A DNA stretch of 9,472 nucleotides, taken from positions 1-9,472 of the forward strand of contig CAWEHT010000417.1 of assembly GCA_963808455.1 (NCBI GenBank). Direction: 5' to 3'. The notes under the pieces were generated by a model. It was not told the origin of the DNA. It worked only from the letters and a program-made list of their open reading frames with translations, and made no database searches. Shown here piece after piece: positions 1-6,510 of the stretch (position 1 is the stretch's first letter; each line of letters starts with the position of its first letter). Both the position numbers and the translations under genes were made by a program. Origin of the DNA: CAWEHT01 sp963808455 (GTDB lineage Bacteria; Chloroflexota; Anaerolineae; CG2-30-64-16).

Positions 1-1
1 T

Positions 2-1417
2 GTTACTGCCACGCCTTCAATCAGTTACGTATTGCTCGGTGAGCTGCCGGCGGCAGCGGCGAACGCGCCGTCGCCCGTTGCAGCCAATGCGTCCTCGCCC
101 GCAGCGGCTGGGCCGGCAGCCCTCCTGAGCAACAAGATCCAACATATCGTGATCATCATGCAGGAGAACCGCTCGTTCGACGAGTACTTCGGCACCTACC
201 CCGGCGCGAATGGCATCCCGATGCGCAACGGCGTGCCGGCCGTCTGTGTCTCCGATCCGCAAACCAGGCAGTGCGTCCGCCCCTATCACAACCCTGACGA
301 TATCAACGCCGGTGGCCCGCACGCGGCAGCCTCCGCCAAGGCCGATATCGACAGCGGGCGCATGGATGGCTTCATTCGCAGCTTCCGCGCGGCCCAACGC
401 GGATGCACCAACCCGGATACGCCCGGCTGCGCGATCGGCAAGACGCCGGATGTGATGGGCTGGCACGACGCGCGTGAGATCCCGAATTACTGGGCCTACG
501 CCGGCAACTATGTCCTCCAGGACCGCATGTTTGAGCCCAATAGCTCCTGGAGCTTGCCCGCTCACCTCTTCATGGTGTCAGCCTGGTCTGCCAAATGCTC
601 GGTTCCCGGCGACCCCATGAGCTGCGTGAATGCCCTGGACGGCCCCAGCGGTTTGAACACTGCGCACAACGACTACGCCTGGACGGATCTCACCTACCTG
701 CTCCATAGAGCCAACATCTCATGGGCCTATTACCTCAGCGAGGGCGACGAGCCAGACTGCGAAGACGACGCCATGCTTTGCAAGACCAGGCCGCAGAACG
801 CCCATGTCCCAGGTATCTGGAACCCGCTGCCGGGTTTTGATACCGTCAAGCAGGATGGGGAACTGGCCAACATTCGGCCCGTTGACCAGTTCTTTACGGC
901 TGTCAGCAACGGCACGCTGCCCCAGGTCGCCTGGGTTGTGCCTGACCAGAAGGTCAGCGAGCACCCGCCCGCCAACATTGGCGTCGGCCAGAACTACGTG
1001 ACGCAGCTGATCAACGCTGTGATGCAGAGCTCGGATTGGAGCACCACCGCCATATTCCTTGCTTGGGATGACTGGGGAGGGTTCTACGATCACGTCGTTC
1101 CCCCGGTCGTTGACCAAAACGGCTACGGCCTGCGCGTCCCCGGCCTCGTCATCAGCCCTTACGCGAGGCGAGGGTACATCGATCACCAGACGCTAAGCTT
1201 CGACGCCTACCTGAAATTCATCGAAGACGTCTTCCTGAACGGCCAGCGTATCGATCCCGCAACCGACGGCCGGCCCGATCCCCGTCCCAATGTGCACGAG
1301 GACGCGCCGCAACTGGGCAACCTGGCACGCGATTTCGATTTCACACAGGCGCCGCGCGCGCCCCTCATCTTGCCAGCCAACCCGCAGCCGGGCCCGGCGT
1401 CCATACCCGGCACTTGA
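2..1417 (+). CDS. PF04185-family phosphoesterase (phospholipase C / acid phosphatase superfamily), 5' truncated
   Basis: Hydrolase of the alkaline-phosphatase-like superfamily; relatives cleave phospholipids (PlcH/PlcN type) or phosphomonoesters (AcpA type), usually outside the cytoplasm. The frame is open to the left edge, so the real start and any signal peptide lie outside the window. The first in-window start candidate is a TTG at 32, without a good ribosome site. Numbering from that TTG: an Ala/Pro/Ser-rich linker (about 6-30), then MQENRSFD (43-50), whose Glu45-Asn46 correspond to metal-binding residues. SSWSLPAH (171-178) follows, with Ser174 where the family nucleophile (Ser/Thr) lies, then SEHPPA (309-314) and WDDWGGFYDH (345-354) with the Asp-Asp metal pair. 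All family motifs are present and the C-terminus is complete. The substrate cannot be read from the sequence: the lack of a PlcH-like long C-terminal extension favours a general phosphoesterase. No operon partner is visible; the next gene is 266 bases away. Confidence 0.88.
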   Translation, partial: VTATPSISYVLLGELPAAAANAPSPVAANASSPAAAGPAALLSNKIQHIVIIMQENRSFDEYFGTYPGANGIPMRNGVPAVCVSDPQTRQCVRPYHNPDDINAGGPHAAASAKADIDSGRMDGFIRSFRAAQRGCTNPDTPGCAIGKTPDVMGWHDAREIPNYWAYAGNYVLQDRMFEPNSSWSLPAHLFMVSAWSAKCSVPGDPMSCVNALDGPSGLNTAHNDYAWTDLTYLLHRANISWAYYLSEGDEPDCEDDAMLCKTRPQNAHVPGIWNPLPGFDTVKQDGELANIRPVDQFFTAVSNGTLPQVAWVVPDQKVSEHPPANIGVGQNYVTQLINAVMQSSDWSTTAIFLAWDDWGGFYDHVVPPVVDQNGYGLRVPGLVISPYARRGYIDHQTLSFDAYLKFIEDVFLNGQRIDPATDGRPDPRPNVHEDAPQLGNLARDFDFTQAPRAPLILPANPQPGPASIPGT

Positions 1418-1472
1418 GCCCGGCAGCCGGGGCACGCCGGCCCAGTTGGCGCGTCCCTGGGCGCTGGTTCCA

Positions 1473-1537
1473 ACAGGATGGACAGGACCGGACCAAAGGA
1501 GGATCCTGTTCTATCCGGCCCATCCTGTCCATCCTGT
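1473..1537. repeat. Long inverted repeat made of an ACAGGATGG-type unit
   Basis: The 15-base left arm ACAGGATGGACAGGA (1473-1487) is perfectly complementary to 1523-1537. A second inner stem, CCGGA (1488-1492) with TCCGG (1514-1518), continues it after a 4-base bulge. Each arm is itself a near-tandem repeat (ACAGGA, three bases, ACAGGA), and the loop carries a further ATCCTGT copy (1503-1509) and the palindrome AGGATCCT (1499-1506). It sits in the spacer between the phosphoesterase and the kinase gene. There is no T-run, so it is not a classical intrinsic terminator, although the stem could slow polymerase or stabilise the upstream mRNA end. Its modular look suggests a dispersed intergenic (REP-like) family. 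The rest of the spacer (1418-1472, 1538-1638) shows nothing recognisable. Confidence 0.8.
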
Positions 1538-1638
1538 GAGGGTAGCTTCTCGCAACGGCGCGCACTGCCCCCACTGCCAGGTGCCACCCAGAGGGCCGGT
1601 GCAATATGGCTTGGCCCTGCCCACGGGCACGGCGGCCC

Positions 1639-1667
1639 TTGTGATCCGCCAGGCGATTTGGTATCAT
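1639..1667 (+). promoter_or_regulatory. Possible sigma-70 promoter for the two-component operon
   Basis: TTGTGA (1639-1644) and TATCAT (1662-1667) are separated by 17 bases, matching the -35 and -10 consensus at 4/6 and 5/6 positions. Transcription would start near 1674, directly at the GGGAG ribosome site of the ATG at 1684. That leaves a leader of only about 10 bases, unusually short. If the promoter is real, it rules out the alternative ATG at 1666. Confidence 0.3.
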
Positions 1668-1683
1668 GTCCGCGGGAGCCGCT

Positions 1684-3252
1684 ATGATCAGCTACCAGTT
1701 GCGCCAGCGGGAATACCTGCTGCAGGATCGACCACGCGATGACCTCGCGGCTGGATCTGCCGTGATCGCCAGCCTGATCCTGTCCAGCGTGGCAGAAATG
1801 GTGCACGCTGAGGCCGGCCTGATCGCCCTGCACCGTCACGGGCCGGCCGGCGCAACCGGGACCGCGACCCTGGCGATTCGCGCCAGCTATGGTATCCCGG
1901 CCCCGATGCTCTCGCGCTTTGCCCCGCTGCTGACGGGTTTTCCGGTGGCAGCCAAGGAGTATGCTCTGCCGGACCTGGAAGAACGGCTGATTCGGGTTGC
2001 CCAGGCCGTGCGCCTGCCCCTGAAGCAAGTTGTGGCGCTGCCCCTGACCTTCGAGGAAAGGCTGCTCGGCATCGTCTATCTCTTCCGCAGCGGTGCCATC
2101 GCCTTTTCAGCCAACGATCGAAGCATGCTGGCGAGCTTCGGCGACCAGGCAGCCATCGCCGTCCGCAACGCCCAGCTCTATCAGCAGGTTTCGGCCGAGA
2201 AGCAGCAACTCGATGCGGTGATCCAGCGCAGCGCCGACGGCGTGATGATCCTTGACCCAGGGTTGCAGATCCGCGTTTTCAATCAGGCGCTCACCCGGAT
2301 GACCGGCTGGACGGCGGAGCAGGCCATCGGCCGGCCCTGCTACCAGGTGCTGGATCTCGACGTGCTCAACGGACAAAACCTGTGCGGAGCCGACGTCCGT
2401 AAGGTGACTTTCCCAGACGGCCAGCCCATCCGGCTCGAAGGATTGCTCAGACGGCCGGGCGGCTCGCGCATCAGCGTCACCATTACCTACACGCCGCTTT
2501 ATGATGAAGACGGCGAACTCAGCAATGTGCTCGCCAATGTGGTGGATATCACGCGCTTCCGCGAGGCCGAGGAGATGAAGTCCACCTTCGTCTCGGTCAT
2601 TTCGCATGAGCTGAAGACCCCCGTCGCATTGATCAAGGGCTACGCCGGAACGCTGGCGCGTGAGGACGCGCAATGGGACCGGGCGACGTTGGATGAAGGG
2701 CTCCATGTGATCGACGAAGAAGCCGACCGGCTGAACAGCCTGATAAACGATTTGCTCGACGCCTCACGCATCCAGGCTGGAGGTTTCAAGGTCGAACGGG
2801 CTGAAATGTGCCTCCCGAAGCTGGCCGAGCGCGTGGTGGAGAGCTTTCGCACGCAGACCACCGACCACCACTTTGTGCTCGATTTTCCGCCCGGCTTTCC
2901 GGACGTGCTCGGCGATGAGGAACGCCTGCGCCAGGTTTTCAACAACCTGCTGAACAACGCCATCAAATACAGCCCGCAAGGCGGCGAGATCCGCATCGGT
3001 GGCTGGGCCGACGCCGGCTCGGCAACGGTCTATGTGGCCGATCAGGGCATCGGCATCCCCATCGACGAGCAGGCCAACCTTTTTCAGCGCTTCTACCGCG
3101 TCGATTCCAGCCTGCGCCGATCCACGCAGGGGGCGGGGCTGGGGTTGTATTTATGCAAATCGATTGTGGAAGCGCACGGCGGGCACATCTGGCTGCGCAG
3201 TGAGCCCGGCAGGGGAACGACAGTCTTCTTTGCTCTGCCTGTAGAGAGTTGA
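1684..3252 (+). CDS. Soluble sensor histidine kinase, GAF-PAS-HisKA-HATPase
   Basis: Sensor kinase that autophosphorylates on a histidine and passes the phosphate to the regulator encoded 3 bases downstream. Start chosen at 1684 because GGGAG (1674-1678) lies 5 bases before it; an in-frame ATG at 1666 would add six residues and has only weak ribosome-site support. Numbering from 1684: GAF-like domain about 25-165, a short linker helix, PAS about 180-292, HisKA with the phospho-acceptor His308 in SHELKTP (307-313). The HATPase has N-box NNLLNNAIKYSP (420-431), G1 DQGIGIP (453-459), F-box FQRFYRVD (467-474) and G2 GAGLGLYLCK (483-492). No transmembrane segment or signal peptide is visible, so it senses a cytoplasmic signal. 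The PAS domain contains Cys219 and Cys234, seen in some PAS domains, but a metal or redox role is only a guess. Length (522 aa) is normal for this architecture. The stimulus is unknown. Confidence 0.93.
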   Translation: MISYQLRQREYLLQDRPRDDLAAGSAVIASLILSSVAEMVHAEAGLIALHRHGPAGATGTATLAIRASYGIPAPMLSRFAPLLTGFPVAAKEYALPDLEERLIRVAQAVRLPLKQVVALPLTFEERLLGIVYLFRSGAIAFSANDRSMLASFGDQAAIAVRNAQLYQQVSAEKQQLDAVIQRSADGVMILDPGLQIRVFNQALTRMTGWTAEQAIGRPCYQVLDLDVLNGQNLCGADVRKVTFPDGQPIRLEGLLRRPGGSRISVTITYTPLYDEDGELSNVLANVVDITRFREAEEMKSTFVSVISHELKTPVALIKGYAGTLAREDAQWDRATLDEGLHVIDEEADRLNSLINDLLDASRIQAGGFKVERAEMCLPKLAERVVESFRTQTTDHHFVLDFPPGFPDVLGDEERLRQVFNNLLNNAIKYSPQGGEIRIGGWADAGSATVYVADQGIGIPIDEQANLFQRFYRVDSSLRRSTQGAGLGLYLCKSIVEAHGGHIWLRSEPGRGTTVFFALPVES

Positions 3253-3255
3253 GCT

Positions 3256-4149
3256 ATGAAGAAACACATCCTGGTGGTGGACGACGAACCGCGCATTCGC
3301 CGCTTTGTGCGGATGAACCTGGAGCTCGAGGGCTACGAAGTATACGAAGCCGAAGACGGCCTGACCGCAGTCCAGCGCGTCCGGGAAGATCTGCCGGACC
3401 TGGTGCTGCTCGATGTGGCTATGCCCAACATGGATGGCTTTGAGACCCTGGCCCACCTGCGCGAGTTCTCGCAAGTGCCCGTGATCATCCTGACCGTCAA
3501 GGGTGACGAAGAGGACCTCACCAAGGGACTCGACCTCGGGGCCGATGACTATATCACCAAACCGTTCAGCCCGCGGGTGCTCTCCAGCCGCATCAGGGCC
3601 GTGCTGCGCCGGGTAGAGCCGGCGGCAAACCAGTCCGACGAGCCCCTGGCCATCGACGAGGGGCTGGCCGTTGACTTCCGGCGCCGTGAAGTGATCGTGC
3701 GCGGACAGCACGTCAAGCTGCGGCCGACCGAGTACCGGCTTCTGCTGCACCTGGTCGAGAACGCGGGCTGGATCGTGCCGCACGAGACGCTGCTTTCCAA
3801 AGTCTGGGGGCCGGAATACCGCGACGACAACCAGCTGCTGCGCCTCTACATCACCTACTTGCGCCAAAAGATCGAGCCAGACCCTGCCAATCCACGTTAT
3901 GTCCTGACGGAGAGAGGGGTGGGCTATCGCTTCATGGATTACAAGCGGACGCCGCAAGCCAGCCCCGGAGACGGCAAGGAACAGGGGATAGGAGGTAGGG
4001 AGTCAGGACACGGGCGACCGCCTGCCCGGCCCGGTCGCTATGCCCTATTCCCAGACCCTACTCCCTATATCAACCCGACCTGTTTGCCGATCCTCTCGAA
4101 GGTCTCCAGCACACGAGCGAGCTGGTCATCGGTATGGGAAGCCATATAA
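3256..4149 (+). CDS. OmpR/PhoB-family response regulator with a suspect C-terminal extension
   Basis: DNA-binding response regulator, partner of the kinase that ends 3 bases upstream; the two are surely cotranscribed, with GAGAG (3244-3248) as ribosome site. The receiver domain (1-118) has the acidic pair Asp9-Asp10, phospho-acceptor Asp53 in LLDVAMP, Thr80 and Lys102 in TKPF. The winged-helix domain (about 130-228) shows LRPTEYRLLLHL (155-166), the recognition region up to LRLYITYLRQKIE (195-207), and ends in GVGYRF (221-226), where the family normally stops. The reading frame runs on for about 70 more residues and overlaps the end of the convergent palmitoyltransferase gene by 85 bases. That tail is low-complexity and partly antisense to conserved coding sequence. 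One G fewer in the run at 3984-3987 would give a TAG immediately (protein of 244 aa), so the tail is probably an indel artefact or stop loss. The core call is firm, the 3' end is not. Confidence 0.92.
   Translation: MKKHILVVDDEPRIRRFVRMNLELEGYEVYEAEDGLTAVQRVREDLPDLVLLDVAMPNMDGFETLAHLREFSQVPVIILTVKGDEEDLTKGLDLGADDYITKPFSPRVLSSRIRAVLRRVEPAANQSDEPLAIDEGLAVDFRRREVIVRGQHVKLRPTEYRLLLHLVENAGWIVPHETLLSKVWGPEYRDDNQLLRLYITYLRQKIEPDPANPRYVLTERGVGYRFMDYKRTPQASPGDGKEQGIGGRESGHGRPPARPGRYALFPDPTPYINPTCLPILSKVSSTRASWSSVWEAI
3984..4068. repeat. Imperfect inverted repeat between convergent genes (possible two-way terminator)
   Basis: GCGACCG (4014-4020) pairs perfectly with CGGTCGC (4032-4038) across an 11-base loop. 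Outside it, a purine-rich left arm (3984-4003, with TAGGGAGT at 3996-4003) faces a pyrimidine-rich right arm (4041-4068, with ACTCCCTA at 4060-4067). The outer pairing can slip, because both arms are made of GGGATAGG / GGGAGTAGGG-like units. Location between the tails of the regulator and the palmitoyltransferase fits a transcription-stop role for both sides, but there is no T-run on either strand. Confidence 0.5.
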
Positions 4150-5246
4150 CTCGTGCGCAGCAACTCATGGCCGGGTAACACGGCCGGGGAAATGACAGGA
4201 TTGACGAAGACGCCGGCGTCGAAGAGCAACTTCCAGACGTAGATCGTGCGGTCCTGGTTGCCGATGATGATGGGGATCACCGGCGTGGTAGAGAGGCCGG
4301 TGTCGAAGCCAAGGCGCCGATATTCCCGGCGCATGTGTTCGCCGATGGCGTTGAGCCGCGCCACACGCTCGGGTTCTTCCTGCATAACGTGCAGCAGCGC
4401 GGCGAGCGCTGCCGCCGCGTTGGAGGGCGGGATGCTGGCACTGAATAGCAACGAGCGTGCACGATGCTTGATGTAGTGCACCACATCCTCATCGCCGGCG
4501 ATGACACCGCCCAAGGAAGCCAGCGATTTGCTGAAGGTAGACATGATCAGGTCCACGTCGCCGGTCACGCCGAAATGCGCGGCCGTGCCGTGCCCCTGGC
4601 CGAGCACGCCGAGGGCATGGGCGTCGTCCACCATCGAGCGGGCGCCGTAGCGCTTGCAGATCGCCAGTATCTGGGGCAGCGGCGCGATGTCTCCCTCCAT
4701 GCTGAACAGACCATCCACCACGACGAGCCGGCCCTTGTCGTCCGGGATGCGCGCGAGGGTTTGCTCCAGGTCCGCCATATCATTGTGCCGAAAGCGCCTG
4801 GTCTCGCCGAAGCTAAGGTGTGCGCCGTCCACGATGCTGGCGTGATCCTCTTTGTCCAGGACGACGATATCGCCGCGGCCGACCAGTGAGCTGATCGTGC
4901 CGAGGTTGACTTGCATGCCTGTCGAAAAGACCAGGCCTGCCGGCTTGCCCAGCCACGCCGCCAGCTCGCTCTCCAACTGCTCGTGCAGCTCCAGGGTGCC
5001 ATTCAGGAAACGCGAACCGGTGCAGCTGGTGCCATAGCGTGCGATCGCATCCATGGCGGCCTGGCGTACCTTGGGGTGGGTCGTGAGGCCGAGGTAATTG
5101 TTTGAACCGCACATGATCATGCGATGGCCTCGGTAGACAGCCTCGCTGCCTTCATTCTCGGTCAGCGCAATGAAGTAGGGGTACGTCCCGGCTGCCATGG
5201 CCTCTCTGGCCTGGGTATAGCCCTGGCACTTTTGAAAGATATCCAC
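4065..5246 (-). CDS. spt: Serine palmitoyltransferase (alpha-oxoamine synthase), last gene of the ceramide operon
   Basis: PLP enzyme that condenses L-serine with a long-chain acyl thioester to 3-ketodihydrosphingosine, the first step of sphingolipid synthesis. Start set at the GTG at 5246, with AAGGAG five bases upstream; this gives a 393-aa protein beginning MDIFQKC and then TYPYF, the usual N-terminus of bacterial SPTs. An ATG at 5315 is open but lacks such support. Visible residues: GSNNYLGL (47-54), GTSCTGSRFLNGT (72-84), His135 in DKEDHAS (ring stacking), MVDDAH with Asp207 and His210, the PLP lysine Lys240 in STFSK, and Arg364 in LLRTSYMASHT at the place of the carboxylate-binding Arg of Sphingomonas SPT. 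Sister enzymes are glycine C-acetyltransferase (Kbl) and BioF; motif details (SRFLNGTLELH, VDGLFSMEGDIAPLP) and the neighbouring genes favour SPT. No acyl-carrier protein gene is visible nearby. It is intact, unlike the two genes upstream of it. Confidence 0.88.
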   Translation of the reverse strand: MDIFQKCQGYTQAREAMAAGTYPYFIALTENEGSEAVYRGHRMIMCGSNNYLGLTTHPKVRQAAMDAIARYGTSCTGSRFLNGTLELHEQLESELAAWLGKPAGLVFSTGMQVNLGTISSLVGRGDIVVLDKEDHASIVDGAHLSFGETRRFRHNDMADLEQTLARIPDDKGRLVVVDGLFSMEGDIAPLPQILAICKRYGARSMVDDAHALGVLGQGHGTAAHFGVTGDVDLIMSTFSKSLASLGGVIAGDEDVVHYIKHRARSLLFSASIPPSNAAAALAALLHVMQEEPERVARLNAIGEHMRREYRRLGFDTGLSTTPVIPIIIGNQDRTIYVWKLLFDAGVFVNPVISPAVLPGHELLRTSYMASHTDDQLARVLETFERIGKQVGLI

Positions 5247-5251
5247 GATTG

Positions 5252-5257
5252 CTCCTT
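5252..5257 (-). promoter_or_regulatory. Ribosome binding site that fixes the SPT start
   Basis: On the minus strand AAGGAG stands five bases before the GTG at 5246. The preceding stretch is AT-rich, with the palindrome ATAATTAT at 5262-5269, which would keep the site unstructured. It decides for a GTG start over the upstream in-frame ATGs at 5315 and 5294. Confidence 0.7.
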
Positions 5258-5303
5258 CTGCATAATTATCAGTGTCGTAGGGGCAGTTTCGCATCGCCCG
5301 GCC

Positions 5304-5329
5304 GTTGGCAATCATAGGCAGGTGCCAAC
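5304..5329. repeat. Short inverted repeat in the epimerase-SPT spacer
   Basis: GTTGGCA (5304-5310) and TGCCAAC (5323-5329) form a perfect 7-base stem with a 12-base loop, between the end of the epimerase (5343) and the SPT start (5246). It may be an intercistronic RNA hairpin or an operator-like site; no terminator T-run follows. The 96-base spacer is the longest inside the operon. Confidence 0.45.
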
Positions 5330-5342
5330 CAGGAGGTACCCA

Positions 5343-5576
5343 CTATCGGCGCAGGTAGCCGTGGTCGGCGTACCATTGATAGGCTTTGGCAACGGCTCCA
5401 CGACAGGGCATCAGCGGATAAGCGAGCTCGCGCACGGCCTTGGTCGAATCAAAATAGAACCCGACGGCACCAAGACGTATCTGGTCGCCGCTGACGACGG
5501 GTGGGCGCGGGTTGAGCCGGTTGAAGGCATCCACCGCGCATGCGGCCGGGCCAAGGGTCCAGCCCGGCAGGGTCAC
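5343..5576 (-). CDS. C-terminal part of the CerR-like epimerase, out of frame with its main body
   Basis: This frame carries the missing end of the epimerase upstream. It begins at the junction with VTLPGW, includes FDSTKAVRELAYPL, and ends in AYQWYADHGYLRR, the usual tail of this family (a KA.RELGY segment, then W-Y...GY). The GTG at 5576 is not a real start. Adding one C to the C-run at 5579-5584 (minus strand) joins GRRPP to RVTLPGW without loss and gives one protein of about 330-358 aa, the normal family size. It should be read as one gene with the next entry, not as an independent small protein. Confidence 0.8.
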   Translation of the reverse strand: MTLPGWTLGPAACAVDAFNRLNPRPPVVSGDQIRLGAVGFYFDSTKAVRELAYPLMPCRGAVAKAYQWYADHGYLRR

Positions 5577-6418
5577 GCGGGGGGCCGGCGGCCGGCCACA
5601 TCGCCGATGATCGCGGTGATCTCACGATACGACAGGTTTTCCCCGCCCAGAATATAGCGCTCGCCGCGCCGGCCCCGCTCGGCGGCGGCCAGCTGGCCTT
5701 GCACCACGGCATCGACGTCGGCGATACACATCCCCCCCGGCAGGATGGCCGGCACATGACCCCGGGCGAACTCGACAATGAGGCTGCCCGATATCAGGTT
5801 GTGATCTCCGGCGCCGATGACCACGCCCGGATTGACGATGACCGCATCCAGCCCCTGCGCCACCGCCCACCCCACTTCGCCTTCGCCACGATGCTTGCTG
5901 TCCGCATAGGCAAAGGTCGCGCTGAGACCGTCAAAAGGTACCGTCTCATCGGCAGGGCGCCGATCGCGCCGGATGCCGACGGCCGCAACCGAGGACGTGT
6001 GCACGACGCGTGTCACCCCTGCCCTCAGGCAGGCCCGCACCACGACACGTGTGCCGTTGACGTTCGCCCGATAGACCGCGGGCCGCGAGGATCGCCAATA
6101 CGACGCCATGCCGGCAACGTGAAAGACCAGCTCGCAGCCTGCAACGGCCTGCGCAACAGCAGCCTCATCCAGGATATCGCCTGGGCAGTGCTCTACCGGC
6201 AAGCCTTGCAGCGCCTGCATGCTGGAGGACGCCCTGTGCAACACACGAACCGTATCGCCGCGTGCGACCAGGGCTGCCACAAGCCGCGAGCCGACGAAAC
6301 CCGTGCCGCCTGTTACAAGAACCCGGATGGCAACATCACTCCCTCGAGCCAGACCCGAGCCACCGGCAAATCTAGAGGGGCCTCTCGTAAACCCTGTAGG
6401 TCTTGTAGCGCCTACCAC
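5573..6418 (-). CDS. cerR: NAD-dependent epimerase/dehydratase, CerR-like (ceramide reductase candidate), main part
   Basis: Extended short-chain dehydrogenase. By analogy with Caulobacter CerR it would reduce the 3-keto group of 3-oxo-ceramide with NAD(P)H; in sequence it also resembles HpnA and dihydroflavonol reductases, so the role rests largely on its place in the operon. Numbering from the GTG at 6418: Rossmann motif TGGTGFVG (36-43), HTSSVA (140-145), catalytic Tyr171-Lys175 in YADSK, NPGVVIG (196-202), GERYILGGEN (252-261). The frame stops early at 5573 after GRRPPA because of a one-base deletion. The start is unsure: the first ~28 residues overlap the repaired acyltransferase end and do not look like the family. 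A ribosome site at 6339-6345 points to a start near 6336-6333, which would need one more base around 6329 to read M-P-I-R-V-L-V-T-G-G. Translation is probably coupled to the acyltransferase. Confidence 0.8.
   Translation of the reverse strand: MVGATRPTGFTRGPSRFAGGSGLARGSDVAIRVLVTGGTGFVGSRLVAALVARGDTVRVLHRASSSMQALQGLPVEHCPGDILDEAAVAQAVAGCELVFHVAGMASYWRSSRPAVYRANVNGTRVVVRACLRAGVTRVVHTSSVAAVGIRRDRRPADETVPFDGLSATFAYADSKHRGEGEVGWAVAQGLDAVIVNPGVVIGAGDHNLISGSLIVEFARGHVPAILPGGMCIADVDAVVQGQLAAAERGRRGERYILGGENLSYREITAIIGDVAGRRPPA
5579..5584 (-). other. Frameshift site in the epimerase (G6/C6 run)
   Basis: The frame ends at the TGA at 5575-5573 just after the six-base run. A seventh base restores R-R-P-P-R-V-T-L-P-G-W and the remaining 77 residues of a typical epimerase tail. 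A homopolymer-length error is the simplest cause; a real mutation or programmed slippage cannot be excluded. Confidence 0.8.
6339..6345 (-). promoter_or_regulatory. Ribosome binding site for the epimerase
   Basis: GAGGGAG on the minus strand, 27 bases after the repaired stop of the acyltransferase. It lies 2 bases before an ATG (6336) and 5 bases before a TTG (6333). Both are one base out of register with the epimerase, and the in-frame codon here is GTT. This points to a start at this place plus a lost base near 6329, rather than the GTG at 6418. Confidence 0.5.
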
Positions 6419-6510
6419 CCAGGTTCTCGATGATGCGATTCATCATGGTGTTCGTCTCGAGGATCCAGGAGGACTCCATGCGCTTGAAGCCACGCGACAT
6501 CGCGAACGCG
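6372..6510 (-). pseudogene. True C-terminus of the acyltransferase, in another frame
   Basis: After the Arg codon at 6510-6508, skipping one base (6507) gives FAMSRGFKRMESS, then WILETNTMMNRIIENLGG, then RRYKTYRVYERPL and a TAG at 6374-6372. This is the conserved tail of this acyltransferase family (a S-W-I-L-E-x-N motif, then a K-T-Y-R-x-Y-E-x-P-L end), so the real gene almost certainly ends at 6372 and not at 6412. The repaired protein has 378 residues. Confidence 0.85.

Noticed and set aside
2..1417. Functional link between the phosphoesterase and sphingolipids (sphingomyelinase-type phospholipase C)
   Set aside because: PlcH-type relatives can cleave sphingomyelin, but the family is promiscuous and this gene is on the other strand, separated by the two-component system; nothing in the sequence supports the link.
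1418..1683. CRISPR or tRNA/small RNA gene in the spacer
   Set aside because: There are no regularly spaced identical repeats and no cloverleaf; the only structure is the single inverted repeat.
1207..2028. 273-codon minus-strand frame across the intergenic spacer
   Set aside because: It is antisense to the ends of two real genes; Gly/Pro/Arg-rich without motifs.
3151..3957. 268-codon open frame on the minus strand
   Set aside because: It lies opposite the kinase end and the response regulator, both with conserved residues; no recognisable domain.
4065..5246. Glycine C-acetyltransferase (Kbl) or BioF for the PLP enzyme
   Set aside because: Same superfamily and fold, but the N-terminal MDIF...YPYF, SRFLNGTLELH and VDGLFSMEGDIAPLP stretches and the adjacent acyltransferase and reductases fit serine palmitoyltransferase better. 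No threonine dehydrogenase or biotin genes are nearby.
5579..5584. Programmed frameshifting as the main explanation of the split epimerase
   Set aside because: No stimulatory structure or heptameric slippery context is convincing, and similar indels occur in neighbouring genes, which points to a common technical cause.
5540..6433. 297-codon open frame on the plus strand
   Set aside because: It is antisense to the epimerase, whose motifs are clear; the composition (many Arg, Pro, His) is typical of a shadow frame in GC-rich DNA.
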